A stretch of 64,000 nucleotides of DNA, from contig NZ_JABJVN010000009.1 in the NCBI RefSeq assembly GCF_013618475.1, positions 109,605-173,604 on the forward strand. The letters run 5' to 3'. Under the pieces are notes generated by a model, which saw nothing but the letters and a program-made list of their open reading frames with translations, did not search any database and was not told the DNA's origin. This DNA comes from Saccharibacillus deserti. GTDB lineage: Bacteria; Bacillota; Bacilli; Paenibacillales; Paenibacillaceae. Position 1 is the stretch's first letter; every line of letters begins with the position of its first letter. Positions 1 through 8,380 of this stretch are shown here, one piece after another. The position numbers were made by a program, and so were the translations under genes.

Positions 1-222
1 CGCGGTCTTCCGGCCGGTTCTGCTCGTCGGCCGAGCTGCGCTCGCCGTTGTCGGTCGCGGCTTCGCGGTCTTCCGGCCGGTTCTGCTCGTCGGCCGAGCT
101 GCGCTCGCCGTTGTCGGTCGCGGCTTCGCGGTCTTCCGGCCGACTCTGCTCGTCGGCCGCGCTGCGCTCGCCGTTGTCGGTCGCGGCTTCGCGGTCTTCC
201 GGCCGACTCTGCTCGTCGGCCG
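1..222. repeat. 63-bp tandem repeat, about 3.5 copies
   Basis: Unit starts at 1, 64, 127 and 190, the last copy being partial. The period of 63 bp is 21 codons, so copy-number change keeps the minus-strand frame. Copies differ by only a few bases (GAGCTGC versus GCGCTGC; GGTTCTG versus GACTCTG). The array continues past the left edge. Confidence 0.9.
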
Positions 223-631
223 CTTCGCCGCCGTTGTCCGGCCCGTCCGCCGCTTCCTGCGGCCGGCTGCCTTCCGTCGGCGCCTCGCTGCCGCCGCTCT
301 GCGCCGACCCGGCCTCCGGCGGACGCGAGTCCTCGTCCGCCGGTCTCGACCCGCTCTGCGGCAGCGGGTCCGCTTCCGGCCGAGAGGTTTCCTCGGCCGC
401 CGTCTCGGTCGGGCGGCTCTGCTCGCCCGAAGCGGCCTCTCCGGCCGCCGATCCGGCCGGTGCGCCGCCGGAACAGGCGGCCGCCACGGTGAGCAGCGCC
501 GCCGTCGACAGCACCGTCAGCGCCATGCGGCAGGCCCGGCCCGGCTTGCCGGAACGGCGTTGAATCGTCTCGCCCGGTTCGGGCGAACCGGCATCCTTAA
601 GAGCCTGCGCTTCTTGTGGCTTCTGCTTCAT
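1..631 (-). CDS. Repeat-rich putative lipoprotein, C-terminus beyond window
   Basis: Reads leftward from ATG 629-631 with AGGAGG at 641-646, nine bases upstream, and stays open to base 1, so the 3' end is missing. Residues 1-35 are polar and basic, then a hydrophobic stretch ends in VAAAC with Cys53, a plausible but not ideal lipobox. The mature part is rich in Pro, Glu, Ser and Gly and then consists of near-identical 21-residue repeats (ADEQ-S/N-RPEDREAATDNG...). The 35-residue tail before the hydrophobic core is longer than usual; a start at Met36 would give a standard signal. No enzyme domain is visible. A surface spacer or wall-spanning stalk is an inference. Opposite-strand frames through the repeats are artefacts. 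Confidence 0.7.
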   Translation of the reverse strand, partial: MKQKPQEAQALKDAGSPEPGETIQRRSGKPGRACRMALTVLSTAALLTVAAACSGGAPAGSAAGEAASGEQSRPTETAAEETSRPEADPLPQSGSRPADEDSRPPEAGSAQSGGSEAPTEGSRPQEAADGPDNGGEAADEQSRPEDREAATDNGERSAADEQSRPEDREAATDNGERSSADEQNRPEDREAATDNGERSSADEQNRPEDR

Positions 632-851
632 CCAAGGGTTCCTCCTGTTCGCGGTATAGGCTTCGCATCCTTCATGGGGTGGGGCATTTTCCCCATTCTA
701 ACAGATTTCGTACGGCGGGGTCATTCGCGGGAATGCTCTATGCGCCGCACTCCCGGCTTGTCGAAGCGAAGGAGGCGGCCTGCCGCGGCCGAAGCTTTGG
801 AGGCCCTCTGCCGATAGGGTCCCCGTAAAGTCGGTCTGCCGCGCGTATTGT

Positions 852-868
852 TTTAGTTTTTAACTAAA
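852..868. promoter_or_regulatory. Inverted repeat TTTAGTT-TTT-AACTAAA, possible operator
   Basis: Perfect 7-3-7 inverted repeat in the AT-rich patch, 68 bp upstream of the -35 of the eetA-like unit. It contains TTAGT-N5-ACTAA, the same form as the palindrome upstream of the MarR gene at 60681-60695. Regulatory role is inferred. Confidence 0.4.
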
Positions 869-935
869 TTTTTATGCAATATTGATCAATTTGTGAAATG
901 ACCTCAAAAGGCAGCGCCGGCTTTCCCTGCAAGGA

Positions 936-964
936 TTGTCGAAACGGACGAGCGGGCGTATAAT
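936..964 (+). promoter_or_regulatory. SigA-type promoter of the eetA-ecfT unit
   Basis: TTGTCG (936-941), 17-bp spacer, consensus TATAAT (959-964). Predicted start near 971, giving a leader of about 100 nt to the ATG at 1070. Confidence 0.7.
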
Positions 965-1069
965 GAAGGCATCTAAGATTTAGGTATTCAAAAAAACGAG
1001 TATTTTGCAGCGATTTTTATTTTACGGATATATGTGAAATTAGTTGCAAAGTACAGGCGGGAGTCAGCC

Positions 1070-1477
1070 ATGAAAGGCAGGATGTTGAAAAAGGGGGACC
1101 TGATCCTGATCGGGATCGTGGTCGCAGCGGCGGTTGCTTTTATCGCGCCGGGGTATTGGAGCGGAGAAGAAAGTGAAAAAAATCACATCGAAAATCGCGT
1201 CGTGCATATCGAGGTCGACGGCAAAGCGTACAAAACGCTGCCGCTGACCGAGGAAGAACGGCTGTTTACGATCCGGACGGACAAAGGCTTCAATCAGGTC
1301 AAGATCCATGATGGCGGAGTCGAGATGCTCGACGCGGACTGTCCGGACAAACTGTGTCTGGGATTCGGATTCGTAACGCGGCCGGGTCAGCAGATCGTCT
1401 GCCTGCCGCACCGCGTGTCTGTCTTTATCGGAGTCGAATCGGGAGAGGAGCTGGAAGTCGATGACGTCGTTGGCTGA
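1070..1477 (+). CDS. eetA: EetA-like NusG domain II membrane-anchored protein
   Basis: 135 residues with one N-terminal membrane segment (about 10-28) and an extracellular NusG-II (DUF1312) domain carrying the conserved C91-x4-C96 and CLPH (C111) signature. In Listeria the homologue EetA works with EetB in flavin-based extracellular electron transfer; its chemistry is not known. An upstream in-frame GTG at 1034 is possible, but ATG 1070 follows a GGCGGGAG site and leaves the membrane segment at the usual place. The 3' end overlaps the next gene by 17 bp, so the two are translationally coupled. Family call is firm; the EetA role rests on the neighbours. Confidence 0.82.
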   Translation: MKGRMLKKGDLILIGIVVAAAVAFIAPGYWSGEESEKNHIENRVVHIEVDGKAYKTLPLTEEERLFTIRTDKGFNQVKIHDGGVEMLDADCPDKLCLGFGFVTRPGQQIVCLPHRVSVFIGVESGEELEVDDVVG

Positions 1478-2015
1478 AGAGTCTTTGCTGCTCAAGAAAA
1501 CGGTGATTCTGGCTATTTTCTCGGCGGTCGCGGTAGTGCTCGGGATCGTCGAATCGATGATTCCGCTCGGAAACTTCATGGTGCCGGGAGCGAAGCTGGG
1601 TCTGGCGAATATTATGATCCTGACCTGTCTGTACTTCCTCGGCGGGAAAGACACCCTGATGCTGGTCGTACTCAAAACACTGCTGACCGCGATGATCCTG
1701 GGCACCTTCTCCATGCTGCTGTTCAGTCTGTTCGGCGCGATTCTCAGCTTCGCCGCCATGTACGGACTGATGAAGATCAGCCGCAAACGGCTGAGTCTGA
1801 TCGGGATCAGCGTCGCCGGGGGGATCGCGCATAATATCGGACAGCTCGGCGCGGCGGCGATCGTGATCGATTCGCTGCACATATTCTATTATCTGCCGGT
1901 GCTGATGATCGCGGGCGTGGCGACCGGAATTGTCGTCGGCATCGCGGTTCGTTATCTGACAAATTCGCTGGGCCGGATGAAAATGTTCGCACTGTTTGTG
2001 CCGGAGAATTATTGA
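1461..2015 (+). CDS. eetB: EetB-like Gx transporter family membrane protein
   Basis: 184 residues, five to six hydrophobic helices, matching the Gx transporter / Hpre_diP_synt_I family (often mis-named heptaprenyl diphosphate synthase component I). The fold resembles ECF S-components: small, with conserved GAKLGLAN in the first third. It overlaps the EetA-like gene and is followed 34 bp later by ecfA1, so it may be the S-component served by the ECF module here. In Listeria EetB is needed for extracellular electron transfer. No synthase motif (DDxxD) is present, so the old enzyme name should not be used. Confidence 0.82.
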   Translation: MTSLAEESLLLKKTVILAIFSAVAVVLGIVESMIPLGNFMVPGAKLGLANIMILTCLYFLGGKDTLMLVVLKTLLTAMILGTFSMLLFSLFGAILSFAAMYGLMKISRKRLSLIGISVAGGIAHNIGQLGAAAIVIDSLHIFYYLPVLMIAGVATGIVVGIAVRYLTNSLGRMKMFALFVPENY

Positions 2016-2049
2016 CGGGCAGCCGGGGCGTTTGGAAGGAGGAAGCGGC

Positions 2050-2910
2050 ATGAAACGGGAAACAGCGGCTGAACTGAGCGGCGTCGGCTTTGCTTATGAA
2101 AAAGAAGAACCGGTGCTGCAGGATGTGCATTTGCGCGTTGGCCGCGGCGAATGGGTGGCGATCGTGGGGGCAAGCGGCTGCGGCAAATCGACGCTCGTTC
2201 GGCTGCTCAATGCCCTGCTGCGGCCTCAAAGCGGTACGGTATCGGTATTCGGCGAAGAGCTGACGGAGCATAATGCGCCTCTTGTCCGCTCCCGGATCGG
2301 AATGGTCTTCCAGAACCCGGACAACCAATTTATCGGGGAAACGGTCGAAGAAGATATGGCGTTCGGGCTGGAAGGCTTGGGACTGGCACGCGAAGAAATG
2401 GAGCGCCGCATTGCCTCGTATTCGGACAGGCTGGATATCTCGGCGTTTCTGCCGCGTCATCCGGGGGAACTGTCCGGGGGACAGAAGCAGCGCTGCGCGG
2501 TGGCGGCCTGCCTGGCGATGGAACCGGAGATCGTCGTTTTCGACGAGGCGACCTCCATGCAGGACGAGCGTTCGCGGCTCGAGCTGCTGACCGTCATTCG
2601 CGGGATGAAAGATCACGGGGATTATACGATCCTTTCGGTTACGCACGACGTCGACGAGATGCTTGCGGCGGACCGGATCGTGGCTTTAAAAGAAGGAACA
2701 ATCTGCGCGGACCGGACGCCGGATGAATTTTTCGCGGATCCCGGTCTGCTTCGCAGCTGCGGCATCGAACCGCCTTTTCGCATGGAGCTTGCCCGGCAGC
2801 TGTCCGCTTTGGGTCTATTCGGCGCGGCAGGCGTGTATGGAAATACGGCGGAGGCGGGCCGTTTCGGCGGCGGAAGCGAAGCGGATCAACGAAGGGGGAC
2901 GCGGTCATGA
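2050..2910 (+). CDS. ecfA1: Energy-coupling factor transporter ATPase EcfA1
   Basis: 286 residues. Walker A G40-ASGCGKST, Q-loop VFQNPDNQF (87-94), ABC signature LSGGQKQR (141-148), Walker B IVVFDEAT (D165/E166) and a switch His in VTHDVDE. The FQNPDNQF form is typical of ECF vitamin importers. The start follows GGAGGAAGCGGC. The stop overlaps ecfA2 by ATGA. It forms a heterodimer with EcfA2 that drives EcfT. The C-terminal 30 residues after the ATPase core look poorly conserved. Confidence 0.9.
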   Translation: MKRETAAELSGVGFAYEKEEPVLQDVHLRVGRGEWVAIVGASGCGKSTLVRLLNALLRPQSGTVSVFGEELTEHNAPLVRSRIGMVFQNPDNQFIGETVEEDMAFGLEGLGLAREEMERRIASYSDRLDISAFLPRHPGELSGGQKQRCAVAACLAMEPEIVVFDEATSMQDERSRLELLTVIRGMKDHGDYTILSVTHDVDEMLAADRIVALKEGTICADRTPDEFFADPGLLRSCGIEPPFRMELARQLSALGLFGAAGVYGNTAEAGRFGGGSEADQRRGTRS

Positions 2911-3971
2911 GAGGCTGGATCAAGCGGCGAGCCGCCGGGAAAAGAAACAGCGGAAAGCGGTTGGACGGCAGAAATCCGGTCGGCGGTCCCCCGGAGTCCG
3001 TACCTTGTCCGCAGATTGCTGCGGGCCGGTCGGAAACGGTGATCGAGTTGACGGATGCGGATTATATCTACCAGGCCGGCAGCCCTTTTGCGGCGGCGGC
3101 CTTGTATGGCGTGAATATCCGTATCCGCAGGGGAACGCTGGTCGGGATTGCCGGGGGCACCGGCTCCGGCAAATCGACACTGCTCCAACTGCTGAACGGA
3201 CTGCTGCTCCCGGCCGGCGGCTCGGTTCGCGTGCTGGACCATATGCTGGTTCCCGGTCTGCAAAAACCGAAACTGAATGCGCTGCGCCGCCGGGTAGGAC
3301 TCAGCTTCCAGTTTCCCGAGCAGCATCTGTTCGAAGATACGGTAGAGAAAGATCTTATGTTCGGACCGCTGAATTTTGGGATGACGCGCGAGCAGGCCCA
3401 GGCCCAGGCGCTAGAAGCCCTGCATGCAATGAAGCTCGATGACAGCCTGCTGAAGCGTCATCCGCTGACACTAAGCGGCGGACAGATGCGCAAAGCCGCG
3501 ATCGCTTCGGTACTGGCGGCAGGGCCGGAAGTCCTCATGCTCGACGAACCGACGGCAACGCTCGATTCGGCTGCGCGCCGAGAGCTGGTTCTGCTGCTCG
3601 CTCGGCTGTGCCGCGAAGAAGGCCGCACGATCTTGGTGGTGACGCACCGGATCGAGGAACTGCTGGAAGTCGCGGACGAATGGATCGTGATGCATGAAGG
3701 CCGAGCCGTCTTCCAGGGCGATGCGGATGAACTGGGCGACCGGGCCGACGAGCTGGATCAGTGGGGGGTCGCCGTACCGGAGCCGCTGAAATGCTGGGCG
3801 GAATGGACGGCCCGTCTGCCGCAGCTGGCCGCGCTTCCGCTGCCGAGAACGGCGCAGGAGATGGCCCGGCGGATTGCCGAAGCGGTGCATCAATCGGCCA
3901 ATCGTTCTGCTTTGGAAGCGGAAGCCGGGAATCCTGGAGGATTGGAGGCGAGCGTATGCGCGACAAACTGA
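2907..3971 (+). CDS. ecfA2: Energy-coupling factor transporter ATPase EcfA2
   Basis: 354 residues: Walker A GGTGSGKST (83-91), Q-loop SFQFPEQHLF, signature LSGGQMRK (190-196), Walker B VLMLDEPT (D213/E214). SFQFPE is the EcfA2 version of the Q-loop. Start codon overlaps the ecfA1 stop (ATGA) with AAGGGGGAC upstream, so the basic, Pro/Gly-rich first 44 residues are probably real and are an unusual N-terminal extension. The C-terminus is also longer than the family's usual 285-290 residues. Its end overlaps ecfT by 16 bp. Confidence 0.88.
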   Translation: MRGWIKRRAAGKRNSGKRLDGRNPVGGPPESVPCPQIAAGRSETVIELTDADYIYQAGSPFAAAALYGVNIRIRRGTLVGIAGGTGSGKSTLLQLLNGLLLPAGGSVRVLDHMLVPGLQKPKLNALRRRVGLSFQFPEQHLFEDTVEKDLMFGPLNFGMTREQAQAQALEALHAMKLDDSLLKRHPLTLSGGQMRKAAIASVLAAGPEVLMLDEPTATLDSAARRELVLLLARLCREEGRTILVVTHRIEELLEVADEWIVMHEGRAVFQGDADELGDRADELDQWGVAVPEPLKCWAEWTARLPQLAALPLPRTAQEMARRIAEAVHQSANRSALEAEAGNPGGLEASVCATN

Positions 3972-4777
3972 TGATCGGCCGGATGATTCCGACGGGTTCG
4001 CGGATCCACGGACTGGACCCGCGAGCGAAGATCGCGGCCATGCTGCTGTTCACGGCGGCGCTCATTCTCTCGGACGGCTGGCTTCCGGTGGTCGCGCTGG
4101 CCGTATTGGCCGCCGTCGTGCTGGCGGCGACCCGGATCCCGTTCAAAACGTATCTTCGCGCGATGCGTCCGCTGCGCTGGCTGATGCTGTTCGTCTTCTT
4201 GTTCCAATGGTTCGGGGGAACCGGAGCGGGGAACGCCGATGAAGCGGCCTGGGCCTGGACGTTCGGACCGGTCGCGCTGACCTCATCCGGCTTGTCCGAA
4301 GCCCTGCTTGCGGTAAGCCGGATGGCGCTGCTGATCGTTTTTACGGCGCTGCTGACCTTTACGACAGCGCCGTCCATGCTCAGCCGCGGCGTCGAAGGGC
4401 TGATCAAGCCGCTTGCCCGCAGGGGAACGGGGGCCGAACGATTCTCGCTTATGATGCGGCTCGCCCTGCGGTTCGTTCCGGCACTCCTGGAAGAAGCGCA
4501 GACGATACTCAAAGCACAGGCGGCGCGCGGCGCGGATTACGAAGAAATGAATCCGCGGGAAAAAGCCCGTCTGCTGCTGTCGCTGCTTGTCCCGGTAACG
4601 GTCGGCGCTTTCCGGCGGGCGGAAGAACTGACGACTTCGCTCGAAGCCCGGGGCTACCGGATCGGGGCACCGAGAACGGCATACCGGGGGCTCGCCTGGC
4701 GCGGTGCGGACACCTGGTTTACCCTGCTGTTCGCCCTGCTGCCGATCGCGGCGCTTGCCCTGCGGCTGACCGCATAG
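3956..4777 (+). CDS. ecfT: Energy-coupling factor transporter membrane protein EcfT
   Basis: 273 residues with about five to six membrane helices and the two coupling-helix Ala-Arg-Gly motifs, here in QAARGADY and in LEARGYRI, that contact the ATPases. Start ATG 3956 follows TGGAGGCGAGCGT inside the 3' end of ecfA2. Together with ecfA1/A2 it makes a full ECF energising module. The substrate depends on the S-component; the flanking EET genes point to a flavin or an EET-specific role, but group II ECF modules are shared, so this is inference. Confidence 0.9.
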   Translation: MRDKLMIGRMIPTGSRIHGLDPRAKIAAMLLFTAALILSDGWLPVVALAVLAAVVLAATRIPFKTYLRAMRPLRWLMLFVFLFQWFGGTGAGNADEAAWAWTFGPVALTSSGLSEALLAVSRMALLIVFTALLTFTTAPSMLSRGVEGLIKPLARRGTGAERFSLMMRLALRFVPALLEEAQTILKAQAARGADYEEMNPREKARLLLSLLVPVTVGAFRRAEELTTSLEARGYRIGAPRTAYRGLAWRGADTWFTLLFALLPIAALALRLTA

Positions 4778-4844
4778 GCGGGATCGATTGAAAATAGGAA
4801 TGGGATAGGGTAGAGGTTCAAGATTGAAAAGGGGGAACTTGGAT

Positions 4845-6968
4845 ATGGCACGTTATTTTCAAGGAAGAGAAGTGGAACTGCTGGCCCCGGTCGGCACATT
4901 CGAGATTTTTGAAACGGTGATTCGGGCGAACTGCGACGCGGTGTATTTCGGCGGTCCCGGGCTCAATATGCGGATGATGCGCAAAGGCTATAACTTTACC
5001 CGGACAGACATCGCCGAAGCGGTCAATATCGCGCACGGACTCGGCAAAAAGGCGTATGTCACGGTCAACAACATGCTGAGCGAAACGGACCTGCCGGAAG
5101 CGGGCGAATATTTGGCTTTTCTCGATCGCTCCGGTGTGGATGCCATTATCGTGCAGGATCTGGCCGTCCCTTCGCTGCTGCGCGAGCAGGGACTTGCCCT
5201 GCCGGTGCATGCTTCCGTCATGCTCAATGTACATAATGCCGAGATGGTTCGCGCCCTGCAGGAATACGGCGTAACCCGGGTTGTGACATCGAGGGAAATG
5301 GACCTTCGCACGGCTCGGATCATCGAGGAGCAGACGGGAATCGAGATCGAATATTTCGTGCACGGGGATATGTGTTCGGTGCACGGCGCCAACTGCTACA
5401 TCAGTTCGCATCTGTTCGGCATGAGCAGCAACCGGGGCAAGTGCCTGAAGCCGTGCCGCTGGGATTACCGGATGAAAAAGGACGGCTATGTCTACAGCAC
5501 CCCTTATCCACTGGCGGCCAAAGACATGAATATGTACGAATATCTGCCGGAGCTGATCGACGCGCATGTCACTTCGTTTAAGATCGAAGGCCGGATGCGC
5601 GACAAAGATTTTATTTCGGCGCTTGTGAACAGCTACGGCGAAGCGATCGACCGCTATCTGGACGACCCTGTCAGCTTTGACCGCGGAGTGGACAGCGAAG
5701 AAATGCACCGAAACCGCAAACGCGATTTTTCGACGGCTTACGCGTTTGGCACTCCGGGGTTGTCCAACATTAACCGGCGCTATGAAGGAACGGGCAAATT
5801 CTACAGTACGGGCAAAGTGTTCAGTACGCCGACAGCGGAGCGCGAGAGCAGCGAATCCGCGGTGAACGCGGTACGCGAATGGCTGCAAAATACGGCGGAG
5901 GAGAAAGCGGCGGAAATGTCCGATAGAGCGAATGCCGCCGGAGCGGCCGGCACTTCCGGCACCGCCCCGGCACAGGCGCCGCGGCGGAGTACGCCGAAGC
6001 TGACCGTTCGGGTCAACAATAAGGCCCAAGCCAGAGCGGCGCTTGAAGCGGGCGTGGACGAACTGTTCCTATCCGGCGATGTGCTGCTGCCGGATCGCCC
6101 GTTCGGACGCCGCGACATTGCCGAATTGGCCGCGATCAAAGGCTCGGCGCGCCTGATCCTCGCCACGCCCCGAATGATGGACGAAATCCATTTTGAACAG
6201 TACGATGCGCTGCTGGCGGGAGGCGTTCCCGGACTCGACGGCCTTCTGGTGACCAATCTGGGTGCGGTGCGCCGTTTCAAAAGCTTTGGACTGCCGATGA
6301 TCGGCGATCTGTCGCTGAATCTGTACAATCATATGGCCGAGAACATGTACCGGGAGCTTGGCGTAGAGCGTATGACCGCTTCGATCGAAGCGAATCTTCC
6401 GGACCTTGCCGCGCTGCTCGGACGGACCCGGGGCGAGATGGAACTTACGGTGCACGGTACGCCGGTCGTCATGTATATGGAGCACGATCTGTACGCGAAC
6501 ACGGAAGTTTACGAGCCGATCGCCGAAGAAAGCAACCGTTACGTTCGCGACGACGTGCTTGTCCTCATGACGGACAAAGGCGAAAGCCCGGTCTACAAAG
6601 ACGTACACGGACGCTGCCATCTGACGACATCCAAAGAAATCTGTATGCTTCCGGTCGTGGGCGAACTGATGGGAGCCGGGATCACCCATTTCCGTATCGA
6701 AGGTTCGACTTACTCGCCGGAACAACTGGCCCGTCTGCTCAGCGTCTATCGCCAGGCTCTGCAGGCACCGGACCAAGCGGCCGTGTTGGCCGAACGTCTG
6801 GAGCCGGCGTTTGCCGGGTTTACCCTGGGTGCGCTTGCGTTCCGCCGCGCGGACCGCAGCACGCCGGCCGACCTGCCGGCGCCGGTGGAAGCGAAGCAAG
6901 CCAATCAGGCACGGGAAGATAGCGGAGCGGCGGAGCTTGAGACGGCGCTTCAAGAAACGAAAGGGTGA
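4845..6968 (+). CDS. Tandem U32 family protein with Fe-S cysteine set
   Basis: 707 residues. The first half is a U32 domain with C177-x6-C184-x15-C200-x3-C204 (MCSVHGANCY...GKCLKPCR), which in UbiU/UbiV, RlhA and TrhP binds a [4Fe-4S] cluster. A linker rich in Ala/Pro (about 355-390) leads to a second U32-like domain that lacks this Cys set. True peptidase activity is doubtful for the family; members hydroxylate tRNA/rRNA or help O2-independent ubiquinone hydroxylation. Start ATG 4845 is preferred over TTG 4824 because AAAGGGGGA precedes it. It lies between ecfT (67 bp) and an aminotransferase, six bases downstream. Confidence 0.85.
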   Translation: MARYFQGREVELLAPVGTFEIFETVIRANCDAVYFGGPGLNMRMMRKGYNFTRTDIAEAVNIAHGLGKKAYVTVNNMLSETDLPEAGEYLAFLDRSGVDAIIVQDLAVPSLLREQGLALPVHASVMLNVHNAEMVRALQEYGVTRVVTSREMDLRTARIIEEQTGIEIEYFVHGDMCSVHGANCYISSHLFGMSSNRGKCLKPCRWDYRMKKDGYVYSTPYPLAAKDMNMYEYLPELIDAHVTSFKIEGRMRDKDFISALVNSYGEAIDRYLDDPVSFDRGVDSEEMHRNRKRDFSTAYAFGTPGLSNINRRYEGTGKFYSTGKVFSTPTAERESSESAVNAVREWLQNTAEEKAAEMSDRANAAGAAGTSGTAPAQAPRRSTPKLTVRVNNKAQARAALEAGVDELFLSGDVLLPDRPFGRRDIAELAAIKGSARLILATPRMMDEIHFEQYDALLAGGVPGLDGLLVTNLGAVRRFKSFGLPMIGDLSLNLYNHMAENMYRELGVERMTASIEANLPDLAALLGRTRGEMELTVHGTPVVMYMEHDLYANTEVYEPIAEESNRYVRDDVLVLMTDKGESPVYKDVHGRCHLTTSKEICMLPVVGELMGAGITHFRIEGSTYSPEQLARLLSVYRQALQAPDQAAVLAERLEPAFAGFTLGALAFRRADRSTPADLPAPVEAKQANQAREDSGAAELETALQETKG

Positions 6969-6973
6969 ACGGA

Positions 6974-8380
6974 ATGAACGGACATGAAGCAATCGGAACG
7001 CCAAACGGGAACATCGACGGCAAAACGGCCCTCCCTGCGATGACGCCGGAAGAAGCCATTGCGCTGCGCAAAGCGCATTTCTTCCCCTGCACGCAGCACT
7101 TCTACCGCAATCCTCCGGTACTGGTCTCCGGTTCGATGCAGCATGTAACGGACGGGGCGGGCAAAAGATATACCGACTTTTTTGCAGGGGTATCCGTTGT
7201 AGCCAGCGGGCACTGCAATCCGGCAATCACGGAAGCGACGGTGCGGCAGACGGGCAGGCTGCAGCATACGACGACGATCTATCTGACCGAACCGTCCGCC
7301 CGATTGGCGCAGCGTATGGCCCGGCTGCTGCCGGCCTACCCGAAAGTCTTTTTCTGCAACAGCGGCTCCGAAGCAAACGAAGGAGCCTTGATGCTGGCTC
7401 GGCGTCATACGAAGCGCAGAGGCTTTATCTCGCTGACCGAATCGCTGCACGGCCGCACGGCGCTCACGATGAGCGTCACCGGGTTGGCCATGTGGCAGGG
7501 AGATCCTTTTCCGGACGATCAGGTCTATTTTATTCCCCGTCCTTACGGGTTCGGCGTGGATCCGCAGGAAGCGGCGGAACGTTCGCTGAGCGCACTTGGC
7601 GATGTTCTGCGCGAAGCGGGCGACCAGATCGCCGCGATGATCGTCGAGCCGATCCAGGGGAACGGAGGCATGATCGTGATGCCGGACGGGTACCTCGCCC
7701 GGGCCAAAGCCCTGCTGGACGAATACGGCGTACTGCTGATTGCCGACGAGATCCAGACCGGGTTCGGACGGACCGGCCAACTGCTCGCTTCGCAGCAGCT
7801 TGGCGTTCAGGCCGATATCGTGACGATGGCCAAGGCGCTTGGCGGCGGTATTCCGATCGGAGCTTTTGCCGCCTCGGAAGAAGTGGCTTCTTCCCTGAAT
7901 ACGCCGTCGGCCTCGACGTTCGGGGGCAATCCGGTCTCGGCGGCGACTGCCTTGGCGGTGCTGGATTATATCGAAGCGGAGCGCCTGCCCGAACGCGCGG
8001 AGCGGCTTGGCCGGGCACTAAAGCGCGGGCTGGAACGAATGCGGACTTTTTATCCCGAGATCGTCTCGGAAGTGCGCGGCCTAGGGCTGATGCTGGGCGC
8101 GGAACTGTATGCGGACGACCCGATTCGCGGTGCGGCGGTGGCCGACCGGGTGCTGGAAGAAATGAAGGACCGGGGCTTCCTGATCGGCAAGAATGGCGTG
8201 GCGCGCAACGTCCTGGCTTTCCAGCCGCCGCTTGTGATCGACACGGCCGATATCGAATCCATGCTGGAAGAACTGGATGCCGTGATCGGCGGTATCGATC
8301 GGGAGCGGCTGAGAGCGCAGGAGAGCGGAGAGCCTTCGGACGATTTCGTTGAACAATCGTATGGGGAACGCGCACAATGA
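6974..8380 (+). CDS. Class III PLP-dependent aminotransferase
   Basis: 468 residues. Features of the acetylornithine/4-aminobutyrate/AGXT2 group: SGSEANEGA substrate-side loop, the SLHGRT motif, DEIQTGFGRTG (PLP ring Asp) and the Schiff-base Lys in TMAKALGGGIPIG. The chosen ATG 6974 has AAAGGG eight bases upstream; a GTG at 6965 would overlap the U32 stop. The stop overlaps the UbiA start (ATGA), so it is in one operon with a quinone-type prenyltransferase. The amino donor and the biological substrate cannot be read from sequence. Confidence 0.85.
   Translation: MNGHEAIGTPNGNIDGKTALPAMTPEEAIALRKAHFFPCTQHFYRNPPVLVSGSMQHVTDGAGKRYTDFFAGVSVVASGHCNPAITEATVRQTGRLQHTTTIYLTEPSARLAQRMARLLPAYPKVFFCNSGSEANEGALMLARRHTKRRGFISLTESLHGRTALTMSVTGLAMWQGDPFPDDQVYFIPRPYGFGVDPQEAAERSLSALGDVLREAGDQIAAMIVEPIQGNGGMIVMPDGYLARAKALLDEYGVLLIADEIQTGFGRTGQLLASQQLGVQADIVTMAKALGGGIPIGAFAASEEVASSLNTPSASTFGGNPVSAATALAVLDYIEAERLPERAERLGRALKRGLERMRTFYPEIVSEVRGLGLMLGAELYADDPIRGAAVADRVLEEMKDRGFLIGKNGVARNVLAFQPPLVIDTADIESMLEELDAVIGGIDRERLRAQESGEPSDDFVEQSYGERAQ

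Larger units (their letters stand above)
632..1069. other. Divergent intergenic region, 438 bp
   Basis: Between the lipoprotein (leftward) and the EetA-like gene (rightward). It holds a leftward extended -10 (TGTTAGAAT read on the minus strand, about 694-702), an AT-rich patch at 845-900 with a perfect inverted repeat, and the rightward SigA promoter at 936-964. No gene seen. Confidence 0.6.

Noticed and set aside
1-222. CRISPR array
   Set aside because: The 63-bp units touch each other without spacers and are coding repeats in frame.
48-563. Long open rightward frame of Ser/Arg/Ala-rich sequence
   Set aside because: It is the antisense of the repeat region of the leftward lipoprotein; it has no ribosome site and only mirrors the 63-bp repeats.
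1461-2015. Heptaprenyl diphosphate synthase component I
   Set aside because: This is a legacy name for the Gx transporter family; the protein is a membrane protein without DDxxD motifs.
4845-6968. Secreted collagenase/protease
   Set aside because: U32 family legacy name; no signal peptide, and the Fe-S cysteine set points to a cytoplasmic modification enzyme.
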